Shown here piece by piece: positions 22,101 through 30,710 of a stretch of DNA of 64,000 nt. A program made the position numbers and the translations under genes. The DNA comes from Tricholomella constricta (taxonomy: Eukaryota; Basidiomycota; Agaricomycetes; Agaricales; Lyophyllaceae): positions 186,001 through 250,000 of the forward strand of contig JAACJP010000010.1 of assembly GCA_013368375.1 (NCBI GenBank). The letters run 5' to 3'. Below the pieces are notes generated by a model that was not told the DNA's origin, ran no database searches, and saw only the letters and a list, made by a program, of their open reading frames with translations. Positions within the stretch are counted from its first letter, which is position 1. Each line of letters starts with the position of its first letter.

Positions 22101-22312
22101 CTTGGATTGTTCAGAGTTTCGGTATTGTTCGATGATTCGCTCAACATCGGAGACAATATGATTTTCGATGGCCGTACTCCTGAAATCCTGTTGATTAGGG
22201 GTTTGTTCTGAACCCCCATTCTCGCCAGAAGTGAAAGTGCCCCCGGTGTCATTAGACTCTCCGTTGTTTCCTCCCCCGGTGTGCGACACGTGTACAGGTC
22301 GCGGTCCTCCAT
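19127..22312 (-). CDS. Ngaro pol: reverse transcriptase and RNase H
   Basis: 1061 codons without a stop. Conserved coding begins near residue 500 ('PFVRSVCKGLREGFWPFAN'). The RT active site is 'FKSDIAEAYRLIPLHP' (first Asp) and 'LLAFNDDSFS' (Asp pair; the usual Tyr-x-Asp-Asp is Phe-Asn-Asp-Asp here). RNase H follows with 'IVIYCDSCLTGMAFW', a Glu in 'FFFEALCVV' and 'LLYTDNANTVQI'. The frame's first ATG (22312) lies ten bases inside the gag start, and the frame stays open through the whole gag gene, so the first ~450 residues may be either a Ser/Thr/Pro-rich leader or an untranslated consequence of overlap. It ends by overlapping the recombinase start. Confidence 0.9.
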   Translation of the reverse strand: MEDRDLYTCRTPGEETTESLMTPGALSLLARMGVQNKPLINRISGVRPSKIILSPMLSESSNNTETLNNPREQVSSPSSDCSNPLSTPQILGKRQLLNTQHSLTTSNTKESSKRGEGKVTGKEIRTRWNRIGVHRTLERHNVQGHGTEANLRVTPSTISSIHYNRGPTDHTLIPTLIERMENPEANTDAPSLSDNSLGTPPRNELEPLGIRTSRKHVGRSICLPKTQPELSASLDHASPHRTVFPRPNGTTSSKETPSTLMSSSVRSTTSVPLERIEAVLVTMRSVLDEASRLERLKRVANGPPPGMPATKRSDLRSPTEKTNSVDMETTSKTSSPPALLARTLESSSLIKQCEPKLAEVNVCSSQTSTNSDVLLPLSSCQTGLNLIDRIQREKTPPTSVLNRTAPVTVSTPPKGVQTARPNAATSTPVRNATQTDTAPALAPPPLPLRDTVTFGMRPKYLRFNNWDLNETPFRTTAKWSETAKPLPSPPPRVLNDPIISETIARNPHLFKIVTPIKVDVFESMLVNHPNQPFVRSVCKGLREGFWPFANPHLEGYPDTLDASLPPPRNPLEADFLRKQRDVEVSNQRYSDSFGTELLPGMYSMPIHAVPKDKGAGLRLVINQSAGKYSLNSMIRHEDIAGMPLDNMSHLGAHLLRLRASSNKPLILFKSDIAEAYRLIPLHPFFQIKQIVTIDGQRRVDRNNAFGGRASLNNWGAVNSLVTWIAIEVEDIADLLAFNDDSFSTDDPHNFIWYERYRIQIPAKQFKLLSLWDKLGIPHKASKQVFGAPLVIIGISVDPNAMTLTLPDDARMSFVAELRRFADRHGKKSRYFTVRDWQRLAGWANWAFNVFPLLRPCLGNIYPKISPHMDKPNAHIWCNQAIRSDLLWAADHVEKATGIHLIQSIVWSEDDADIVIYCDSCLTGMAFWYPSTSMAFYSDVPFDAPQDLIFFFEALCVVCAVLDACNILTSPSKILLYTDNANTVQIFNSMHAKPLYNMLIRTVADTMINYQHQIRVLHVPGEENVVADLLSRRMFDAALQIDRELEITPFQPPQYLLGVAKK

Positions 22313-22322
22313 TATTGCTCAT
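20964..22322 (-). CDS. Ngaro gag-like protein with zinc fingers
   Basis: 452 residues. The N-terminal half is polar and disordered. The middle resembles a capsid-like region ('SGQWTSAWNAGYKAIRFAF', then 'YGDYIEDLFASR'). The C-terminus carries two metal-binding motifs: C-x8-C-x6-C-x3-H ('CNRFNTSQGC...CRYKH') and a zinc knuckle C-x2-C-x4-H-x4-C ('CKKCNANGHGACAC'). It should package element RNA. The ATG has T at -3 and A at +4, a weak start, while the pol ATG ten bases on has A at -3 and G at +4. Confidence 0.85.
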   Translation of the reverse strand: MSNNGGPRPVHVSHTGGGNNGESNDTGGTFTSGENGGSEQTPNQQDFRSTAIENHIVSDVERIIEQYRNSEQSKGTSLVAVVRLLESSINPPDTRKEAIIKYTALLDDIEHQRELQARRGQSDREGNQNPVEQDRGSPHPRTPQRPRSRNGGKSTSDAIDDLINSLQPGSDGSHSDSDVDREDGEPGSKHRRPFSERQLPWYATEKRVRASGDPNITKTRRTLDLFAQDPTRVKRLIGSCQSTPHGFPSSEWDNIIKGNTINLDVVLSSLHHVGAPRENRGRIGDNEISLGRSEPSRKVETSGQWTSAWNAGYKAIRFAFPHREDELRGYGDYIEDLFASRLTSSHSRIILFDKAVRAQVGGGQCLLLTDVNKFGRLASAILMPDGVESDRSHSKGKNAPNVGSKSNSACNRFNTSQGCPNSKAECRYKHACKKCNANGHGACACTSASSST

Positions 22323-22390
22323 CCAGACTTGTCAAATAGGGACGAGCTGTTTTTTGAGGAACGTAGTGACGATTGACGATAGTCTGATAA

Positions 22391-22446
22391 GCGACTCGAA
22401 TAAAAAATCTCAACGCCACTGACTGAGGGGAGAAATGGTGATGCGA
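22391..22446 (-). repeat. partial extra copy of the A-repeat start
   Basis: 'gcgactcgaataaaaaatct' and the following bases recur at 22448 onward, so A1 is preceded on its inner side by a shortened copy of itself. This lies in the leader before gag. Confidence 0.85.
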
Positions 22447-22679
22447 GGCGACTCGAATAAAAAATCTCAACGCCACTGACTGATGGTGGTGTTGGTGAGC
22501 GAGGAGATTCTCGAGTAAAGCCAGCTTACCTGAGGGGAGAAATGGTGATGCGAGGAGACTCTAAGGAGCGTCTCGCGGACCAAATCTCACCTCAGTATAT
22601 CTGGCTTTACATAATCCTTGGTCAGCGGCTTTGGATTTTTCATTGGTCTTGTGTAAACAATAGTTTAAACCCGACCAAT
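22447..22679 (-). repeat. split direct repeat A1 (233 bp), 5' end of the element
   Basis: One mismatch to A2 in 233 bases. The outer boundary ends in ccaat at 22679, before flanking 'ttggaatcgg'. Confidence 0.95.
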
Positions 22680-22916
22680 TTGGAATCGGCCAGATCCGAA
22701 AACCGGCAGGACGACGGCAGCCATCAATGACATCAATCCGGCAAGCCTCGGCAAAAGCTCCCGCCAAAGCGCATTTGAAGCGCGTCTGAGGCTTGTACGG
22801 GACAATGGACAGGAACCAGAGCCATAACACAATCAGTATGACAATTAAGTAGGTATATATCAAGGATGTAAAGTATGTAGAGGCTGATTTATCCTGTCAA
22901 CAGAAGACATCATCAT
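22680..22916. other. flank of the retrotransposon
   Basis: Host-like sequence between the element and the truncated gene. A minus-strand frame with a hydrophobic start ('YTYLIVILIVLWLWFLS', about 22800-22863) runs into the element's repeat; not supported as a gene. Confidence 0.4.
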
Positions 22917-23775
22917 GATTTTGACGGACCACAGAGGAGTGAATATGAGTGAGCGTGGTAGGTTCCAGCCAGAGCCATCTTTATCTTCCCAAGCAGCTTC
23001 TCCGCGCTCCAATTTTGACGCTTCGAATTCTTGAAGATGCGATGTAGAGCTGGTACATCATGGGTGCCGACAAGGTCGATGAGGTCTCTCCAAGTCGCTT
23101 GATGGATGCGGAGGCGAGCGAGTGCTTTAGAGTCGTTCAGACTCTGCGAGAAGGTCAGAGATGATGCCCTGGATAATATGTGGCGTTACGCACCTGGATA
23201 GTTACTACCTGTAAATCCTGCTCTACCTCTTTTAACCTCTCTCTAAGCTGGTTGTTGCTCAGGCTAGTACGATCGAGTCTCGCTATAGGTTTTTCTGTGT
23301 GGTCCTTCACGGCTGCGACGAGTGAGCTTGTATTCTGACAAGCGGGACATGGGCTGAACGAGACGGGCGTGATTCCAGTGCAATGTGGTGATCGGACCTG
23401 GAGAGTAGAGTTCTGAGGGTTGACGAAGATCAAATCGTAGCCTGGCGTGAAGCGCGACGCGGGATCATGGATGGAAAAGGGATAGGTCACATATGGTGAA
23501 CCCAACTCCCATTTGAATCCTGCACCTTCACATCGCGAGGCATCGGCTTGGGGCTGCGCTGTACTGGAACCATCGATCTCCTCGAGAACCCTTTCTGTTT
23601 CACGGCAGTAGATAAATAATGAAATGAGAGAAACATAATTTTTACTCACTTGCAAGGCCCAATCTGCACTTCTGACTGCGTTCGGCTTGCGAAGAGCAGT
23701 ACTGGTATGTTGATCTTGCCCGTGATTGATATATTCGTGACAGTATTTACACAGGACCAAGCGTTGTCCTGTCGA
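22917..23775 (-). pseudogene. truncated copy of an agaricomycete repeat-family protein
   Basis: Exons joined by consensus introns read 'CKYCHEYINHGQDQHT', 'RVLEEIDGSS', 'GFKWELGSPYVTYPFSIH', 'CPACQNTSSL', 'NNQLRERLKEVEQDLQVV' and 'SKRQNWSAEKLLGKIKMAL'. These match a multi-copy protein family I remember from mushroom genomes, with a cysteine cluster, a coiled coil and the 'K-x2-NW' segment, whose role is unknown and which may belong to transposable DNA. After the last motif the frame meets a stop near 22920, where family members go on for hundreds of residues. The start codon is not located. The Ngaro insertion lies some 240 bases downstream but does not itself cut the frame. Confidence 0.5.
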
Positions 23776-24060
23776 GGCGTCGATCTTCTCAAGAGGTAAG
23801 GAAAAAGCCAGTGCATTTTGTGCAAATGAAGAAGTATGAACAGATGGATAGGGTATCGGCTTTGGTACAGTATGTACAGTGTCAAGACTCCATGATGATA
23901 GTGATATGTCGGGGTAGGCGCGCCTCTGAGAGTAGATGAGAACTCGTCGCGCGTCTTGCGCGCGTCCGAGTCAGGGTTGACGTTGATGCCGTTCAGTTGC
24001 CGCTCTTTCTTGCCGTCCTGCCGCTCGCACACACAACCAACAACAATCTCCTTATTTGGG

Positions 24061-25773
24061 GGGGTAGGGGTCACCCATCAACCATGTCCGTGATCGGCCG
24101 ATCTGACACCTCTTGCACTATGCGCCGATACGCGTCTCTGCCCTGACCGTGACGTTGTTTGTTTTTGACGTAGCCTGGCTTGAGCCTGGCAAATCGCGAG
24201 TATTCTCAGATACACGTTCCTTGTCCGGCTTGGGGAAGCACTCGCAGCATTCGAATGCTGCTGGGAGATGCATTGCTGAATCCGACCCAGTCCCTACAGG
24301 ATGACCCGGTCTCTTTCCCCTCCCCTCCACAATCATTCCTGTTGTTCGTCAGCCTGCTTAAAGACATCATCACACACACAGATTCCGGTATATCTTCCTG
24401 GCGTCATTGAGATAGTATAACCAGAGCAATGACGACATGGGCTACGGCCGAGATCGTGGAGATGCTTACCCCGGACGTGCTGCACCCTTCGAAAGCGGGT
24501 ATTCCAAGTTCTCACATGCTGCAAGCTCGCGCGACCTGTTTCGACACCTTAAACACAATCATGGAAAAACTTGCAATGTGAATCGCGCGTTTTCTGGTGC
24601 TATCTGAAATCCTTGACTGACATTAGTACTAGGATACAGATGCTCGGAGGTTGGATCGACGGTCACCCGCACTCGTATGAGTTCTTGCTGAACAGACCCA
24701 GGAGATGAGATGCGACGCGTCATGGCGCACCCTGGGTGCAACTCATTTCAAGGGATTGAGAAGAGGGATAATCGTGGCGTACGATTGTGATGTGGGTATC
24801 TTGTTCCATCATCGGACGGACTTGCTCACAGCAACTAAGGTAAGCATGGTTACTGGTGCCCAAGCAGTTTGTGTTTGATCTGGTCTTAGTTGGGAGTAGA
24901 CGCGGCATGCGGGCCCACATTCCGCTTGAGACGGATAAGAGGGCGTTGGCCGTGGCTCGCAGGTGAATTGGCGGGTTCGTGCCGGCATGGGCTGAATCAG
25001 TGTTCTTCGTGCACAGTGAGCGTGTACTGCGTCGAGTGCGTCGTCACACGGCTTCTCTTCCACTTTCTTTTTCGCTTACTGATCTAGAAGAAATATCAGC
25101 GAGAGGCATGACCGCGCCGTAGAAGATTTTGTAGGCGATATAAGGAGGAGAAGGCAAGCTATCGACTTCGATAACGAGGCTAGCATTGTACGAGATCTCT
25201 TAAGTTGACGTACGTATCTTTTCAGATATCATCCCGCAACAATGGAGAACATCTGTTTGCTTCGGATGTGATATACAAGTGGACTGGCGGGCCGTACTGG
25301 TTTCATCGCCTCAACAGTAGGCAGAAGCACCGGATTTGGATCCATACCAATTGCTTAAACCTCGGATACAGTCGTTAGCATCACGACTTCGCAGTGGTCA
25401 CATGCATGTCTGCAAATCTCACTTCATGTCCTTTATTTAGCACGCTGTTGATCACCTCACATCGACGCGATCACCAGCCAACTACTTGGCCATAATGTTC
25501 TTGGGCCGCTCATGCGAAGCACATGACACAGCCCGATGATCAGTATGGATTCTTCAAGCGGACCGTGTCCTTTGGACGCTGAGTCGTGACTTGCAACCAC
25601 TCCGACTACGGCCAGGCCGCCTGCTTCTTACGCTCATTAACAAAAACATCTGCATATGCGGTGAAATACATCGGATACACCTCGCGAGATGTGCAGCGCT
25701 GTGCGGTATAAAATGTCTCGCCTACGGCTCTTCACGACCATCCACCTCTTGTCGGACAACCTGAATTATCGCC
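24061..25773. other. mostly unassigned; weak multi-exon candidate at 24429-25087
   Basis: A plus-strand exon from ATG 24429 reads 'LTPDVLHPSKAGIPSSHMLQ', followed after an intron ending ACATTAG by 'MLGGWIDGHPHSYEFLL'. A further open stretch, 'RRGIIVAYDCDVGILFHHRT', ends at a GTAAGC donor near 24840 and may join a Cys-rich frame ('NQCSSCTVSVYCVECV', to 25087). Composition looks coding but no family is recognised and the frames do not connect cleanly. The part from 25090 to 25700 holds no clear gene and leads into the GH12 promoter. Confidence 0.3.
25707..25713 (+). promoter_or_regulatory. TATA box of the GH12 gene
   Basis: TATAAAA 67 bases before the ATG. Confidence 0.6.
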
Positions 25774-26836
25774 ATGCGCTCTTTCATTAAACTCGCCGTC
25801 ATCGTCCTCTTGGCACCTTTTGCCCTCGCCGCTCCTTCCGCTGAGTTGGAAAAGAGGGCCCTTGACACTTCTAACCACTGCGGTATATTTTTTCATGATT
25901 ATTCCGTCTATCGCACCTTAACATGTCGTGTCGGTAGGGCAATGGGACACCGTCATCGCGGGACAGTATACGCTTTACATCAATCAGTGGGGCAAGTCCG
26001 GCGCGAGCTCTGGTTCAGACTGCGCTGCCCTCACGTCATTGAGTGGCACGACTATTGCATGGAAAAACACATGGAACTGGGTTGGCGGGAACGGCGTCAA
26101 GAGCTACACTAACATCAACCTCAACAGCGGCCTCAACAAACGGCTCTCCGCTATCTCAACCATTCCCGTGAGCCCGCGCTGTGAGATTACATTCGCACGC
26201 ATACTGAGCCAGTTATCTATCCCTAGTCATCGTGGAGATGGTCTCAAACGACCTCAGGCTCCATCGTCGCGAACATCGCGTACGACCTGTTCACTTCCAG
26301 CACCGCGGGCGGCTCCAACGCCAACGAGATCATGATCTGGATGGCAAACTACAACGCCGGCCCCATTTCGGCGGTGTACAACTCGGACGGGACCCCCCAG
26401 CCCCGCGCAAGCAACGTCTCACTCGCGGGCCGTACCTGGTCAGTTTCGATCCTACGCGATGTTGCGTTAGCTGAAAGAATGTATCGCTTGCGTACAGGAA
26501 CGTTTATTTCGGCTCAAACGGCGCGAACAACGTGTATTCGTTCCTTCCGACCGGGGGTGCCATTATCACGAACTTCAGCGCCGACCTCAATATTTTCCTC
26601 AAGGTAGGCAATGTTCCTTTCTCAGGCATTCAGCTGACATCATCGTTTCAAATAGTACTTGACCTCAAGCCAGGGCCTTAGCAGCTCTCAATACCTGACG
26701 ACCGTCCAGGCCGGCTGCGAAGCCACCACAGGGTCTGCAACATTGACTTCGTAAGTCGTTGAGGATTCGTGCGACGTGTGCGGAGCTGATATCTGCGAAT
26801 TACGACAGGTCGGCGTACACCGTGGTTGTCAATTGA
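25774..26836 (+). CDS. GH12 endoglucanase (secreted; cellulose/xyloglucan)
   Basis: Six exons encode a signal peptide ('[19 protein letters not shown]') with a Lys-Arg processing site after a short propeptide, then a GH12 jelly-roll domain of about 220 residues. Visible motifs are '[17 protein letters not shown]', 'WNWVGG', '[12 protein letters not shown]' with the nucleophile Glu, and 'QAGCEATTG' with the acid/base Glu. Introns lie at 25883-25937 and, roughly, 26168-26226, 26442-26498, 26604-26655 and 26749-26809; all keep the frame. The protein ends 'YTVVVN' with no cellulose-binding module. It retains the beta-retaining mechanism of the family. Substrate preference between beta-glucan and xyloglucan cannot be decided from sequence. 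Confidence 0.92.
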
Positions 26837-27125
26837 ACGTCCGAGTCTTAGTCTGACTGGCATGTTCGTTACCGTGACCATTGACCTTAACGCATTCGTG
26901 TATCGTAAATTATGGCCCCACATCGTTGTTGGGTATGCACGATTCGGCGGACGGGTGATAAATGACATGATAGTCGAAATCTCGAAGGCTCAGGCTGTGT
27001 TGCCAGTGTGTGATCCACGTGCTTCAAAACTTGAACGCCCTCTACAAGGCATGCGCTCTCCCTTTCACCATCTGTGAAACCAGTCCGCAAGTAGGCTCCA
27101 CGAATCAGCGCATACAAACTTGTTT

Positions 27126-28386
27126 ATGCACATGTCGCCGATCCAGCCAATTCCACCAGATCTTGTAGACCAGATCATCGACCACTGCCATGCAGACAAA
27201 GCGACTCTCAGAATTCTAAGTCGCGTATGCAAAACCTGGAAGCCAGCCAGCAGATACCACCTCTTCTCGTCCATCCGACTCGACCCCCTGAATCTGACTC
27301 CTTTCCTTCGTCTGCTAAAAACACCATCAAGTGCATCGTCGATAGGGCCCTTAGTCACGCATCTCGACCTCGAGACCGATTATAATCTTCCTTTGTTCAT
27401 CAGGGCTATCCCATCGCTTTCGAAACACCTCCCTCAGGTGCGATCCTTGAGACTGGAAATCCGGAATGAAGAAGAAATTTTTGAATGGAAATATGGGATC
27501 CGATCGCCTCCGCGTGCTCGGCAGGACCTGACGGGAGTCTTCCTAGGCATTTTCCCCACTATAACTCTATTGGAACTCTGGATAACATGCGACACCTTGC
27601 TTGAGGTCGTTGGGCTTAGCACGTCTTTCCCATCGCTGGAGAGCCTCGCGTTGTCGGTCCATCTGACATGCGAAAGCCATTCAGCACTTGAACAGGACGC
27701 GGCAACCGCACCTCTGGCCAGCGGTCTATTCTCAGCAGAGCCAAGTCGACTTCGTAAATTAACGCTTATGCGTGCAGAACCGTATGTTATCCGCTGGTTG
27801 CTTCGACACCAGCCACTGCCTCGTCCTTCGAGGCTTTCGATGGAAATAAGTTTCATGACCAATGCCGATATCAGCAACACAGGCCGATTTTTACGTGGAG
27901 CCGGCGGGGATTTGCAACACCTGTCGCTAAAATCAGCAGAGTCGATATATCTGCTATATGGTATGAGATATGTACTCTTTCAAGCTCTCGTCAAAGCTGA
28001 TCAAATGCCTTGTCGCATCGCCTCAAATGCTGTTTTCAGAACACATTGAATTATCAAACCACGACAATCTACGCTCCCTCGCAGTTCATGTGTGGATGTA
28101 TGCGGTACCGGTCATGATTTACCTCCTCTCATCACTCAGCTCCACCGTTCTGGAAGAACTCGATTTTGCGGCATGGGAAAGTGAGGATGACGGCGAGGAC
28201 GGCCGCTGTTGGGCGAAACTCAATGCTCTGCTTTCGGGGCCTCGGTTCGTGAAGCTACGCCGGGTTACAGTGGATGTGAATGAGGAAAGGAGCGTGGATC
28301 TTGCGGAAAGGCTGTCGGATATCTATCTGCGCGGCATTATGCATTTCAGAAATCAGAGGGGGGTGGTTTATTCACTCTCTGCTTGA
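27126..28386 (+). CDS. F-box protein
   Basis: The N-terminus carries an F-box of the agaricomycete type: 'IPPDLVDQIIDHCHADKATL', then 'SRVCKTWKPASRYHLFSSI'. It would bind Skp1 in an SCF ubiquitin ligase. The rest is a leucine-rich alternating pattern ('LRLEIRNEEE', 'LESLALSVHL', 'LRKLTLMRAE', 'LQHLSLKSAE') typical of degenerate leucine-rich repeats used for substrate choice. One intron (about 27961-28039) joins exon 1 to the 'EHIELSNHDNLRSLAVH' exon in frame. ATG 27126 is used because the codon before it in frame (27120) is TTG; 27132 is a second option. Such genes are numerous and fast-evolving in mushrooms; the target is unknown. Confidence 0.85.
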
Positions 28387-28909
28387 CAGCACCTAGTACG
28401 AAATCCAGCATAATGCCACACCCTGGGCCCCGGCGCTTCCTTGGATACATCTTCGTTTTTGAAAGAATTGTAACAGGACACTCAGACGGCCGCGAAGCTC
28501 TACTCTAAGCTTACTATTCTCAGCTGACAGCAAAAGAACCGCGAACGCGTCGCGTGGACGTCGCGTATGATTTGACGCGTCACGCGGTACACGTGAGCGT
28601 TATGTTACGCGAGGCTCACCGCGACGTTCGACGCCTCCGCCTGCGTAAGACCTGTGTTCTGCATTGCTTTCTGATTTCTTCAGTCGTATTTCTTCCCCAT
28701 CCAACTCCTGCAACTAAAGCGGGCCGGAAATCTGCATCCCATCTGACTTCCATAAAGTATAGTGCTCAGGTGATTTAATTTTTCCGTCTGTTAATCCGCA
28801 CAGAAGAATTCGCTCAAAAAGAAGAAACCACAGCCATGAATATCTCTGCGCAATCGCTGTCTGACAGTCAAGTTGACGGTCGTTCGACAATTTAGAAGAC
28901 AAGATAAAC
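28387..28909. other. intergenic
   Basis: 3' flank of the F-box gene and promoter of the first GH105 gene; no gene seen. Confidence 0.5.
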
Positions 28910-30476
28910 ATGCTCCTACCGCTGTTGCTATCCTCTCTTCTCGCGCACATTTCCGTTGCCGTTGCGCGGCCCCAGTCATACGCTGTGTGGGCAGCGGACT
29001 CAGCAATTAAACGCGGCCAAGGCAACGGACTGGACTCTTCTGGAAAGCCAACCGTTTCGTACGAGCATGGGGAACTTCAGTGGGGCCTCAGGCAGTTGTA
29101 TGAGAAGACCGGGAACAAGACCTATTACGACTACATCGTGTCTGCGGCTAACAGGATTGTGGATGTTAATGGGGTGATCGCCAGTGCCTATAAGTGTGTC
29201 TGAGCTGCTCGACCGAGGATCGAATTTTTAGCTCACTGTTCACACAGGCCAGCAGATTATTCGTTAGATCCTGTGAGGTCAGTTGTGGATTTATCGAAAT
29301 GATTTTGATGGCGCTGACTCCAAGAGCCGCGCAGAACTGGGCCGACTTTCTTATATCTGTACCTTCTCTTCACCTGGTCGAGAGGAATTTCGATTGAACT
29401 TTGCTTAGGTACTCTCAAACAAAACAAGCAAAATGGAAAACAGCTGCGGATGCCTTCCGTGGACAGTTGAACGGCCAACCCCGCACGGGCGAAGGACAGT
29501 TTTGGCACAAGCTGCGATATTATAACCAAGGTGTGTGTTTTGAATGCTCCCCGCCCTCTTGCGTCCAAACATGTAATCACTTAACCAGGATGGCTTGACG
29601 GTATCTACATGGGAGACATATTTTATGCACAGTACACGAAGGACTTTCAATCAACCAACACGACTGCCTGGAGTGAGTCCCTCTCATCCGCCAAAACACG
29701 CACCTGACACTCGCTATGCAGGTGATATCGCGTCGCAATTTACGTTGATCTACAAGAATACACTTCAAAAACCTGGATCTGCCAATTACACCGGTTTACT
29801 CTATCATGGTTATGACTACTCCCACACTGCAGTCTGGGCCTCACCCGACCGCGGTCATTGCCCCGAAATCTGGGACCGCGCTCTCGGCTGGTTCTTCATG
29901 GCCCTTGTCGACATCCTCGACATCTTCCCCAAGACACACAGCGGATATGCATCCATCCAGAATATCCTCAAGGACCTGGCACCACACCTCAGGGACGCAG
30001 CAGACCCACAGACAGGCGTGTGGTGGCTCGTGATGACCCAGCCCGGGCGCGCCAAGAACTACTTTGAAAGCAGCGGTGCGGCGATGTTTGTGTATTCGCT
30101 GCTAAAGGGTGTCAGGCTGGGGTATATCCCGGATGCGGACGGAAGTATCGTCAAGGCAGCTAAGAAGGCGTATCAGTATATCGTTGCGAACTGGGTGATT
30201 GCTAATTCGGACGGAACGATGAATTGGATGAACACCGTTGAGGTGAGCATCATTTTGACTGTTCAATATACAGTAATTACTCAGGGCGATAATTTGACCA
30301 GGTTGGAAGCTTAAGCGGGAACGGCACTTTTGAGGTAAGTTTTTTTTCAATAATCCTGCAGTTGAGGATTTCCTGTTGATAATTCAAAGTATTATGTTGG
30401 CGTGCCCCTCGTTGTTAACGACCTCAAGGGCCTTGCCGCCTTCTTGCTTGCTAGCTTGGAGTATGAAAGGCTCTGA
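28910..30476 (+). CDS. GH105 unsaturated rhamnogalacturonyl hydrolase, copy 1
   Basis: Signal peptide 'MLLPLLLSSLLAHISVAVA' is followed by an alpha/alpha-barrel domain. Family motifs are 'SYAVWAADSAIKRGQG', 'YEHGELQWGLRQLYE', 'GQFWHKLRYYNQGWLDGIYM' (containing the probable catalytic Asp in WLDG), 'SPDRGHCPEIWDRALGWF' and 'AKNYFESSGAAMFVYSLLKG'. The enzyme removes unsaturated uronic acid left by pectate or rhamnogalacturonan lyases. At least eight exons are needed; one is only about 30 bases. The gene ends 'LASLEYERL'. A close paralogue follows after 235 bases on the same strand with the same intron positions, so this is a tandem duplication. Total length is near 380 residues, normal for GH105. 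Confidence 0.88.
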
Positions 30477-30710
30477 GCCGGGCGGGAAGGGATGCTCCGA
30501 CGGCCCGTCAAGGGCCTTTCTTGTTTTTAGTCAATGCTACATCATCTAAATCGAAGCGTTTATTCCTGACTAGGACGGACCGCTATTCGATGAAAGAAGC
30601 ACGCAAGAACCCGTATATTATCTATGGCGGCCCGTCTGTATCACGCGATAGACTTTCCATCTGGTCTCTCGAGATGATCGTTCGCGAAACTGTTCATTTC
30701 TCGCCCCAGA

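Larger units (their letters stand above)
17271..22679 (-). mobile_element. complete Ngaro-type (DIRS/YR) retrotransposon
   Basis: On the minus strand the order is A1 (22447-22679), three ORFs, B1 (17696-17821), A2 (17468-17700), a 71-base spacer, and B2 (17271-17396). This A1-ORFs-B1-A2-B2 plan of split direct repeats is the hallmark of Ngaro/PAT elements, which integrate through a tyrosine recombinase and make no target-site duplication. A copies differ by one base in 233 and B copies are identical over 126, so insertion was very recent. gag, reverse transcriptase-RNase H and recombinase frames are all open. Total length is about 5.4 kb. The split repeats and recombinase exclude an LTR element. 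Confidence 0.92.

Noticed and set aside
19676..22211. Many plus-strand frames inside the retrotransposon
   Set aside because: Antisense to gag and pol, with no motifs of their own.
17271..22679. LTR retrotransposon
   Set aside because: Repeats are split A/B repeats, there is a tyrosine recombinase instead of a DDE integrase, and no protease was seen.
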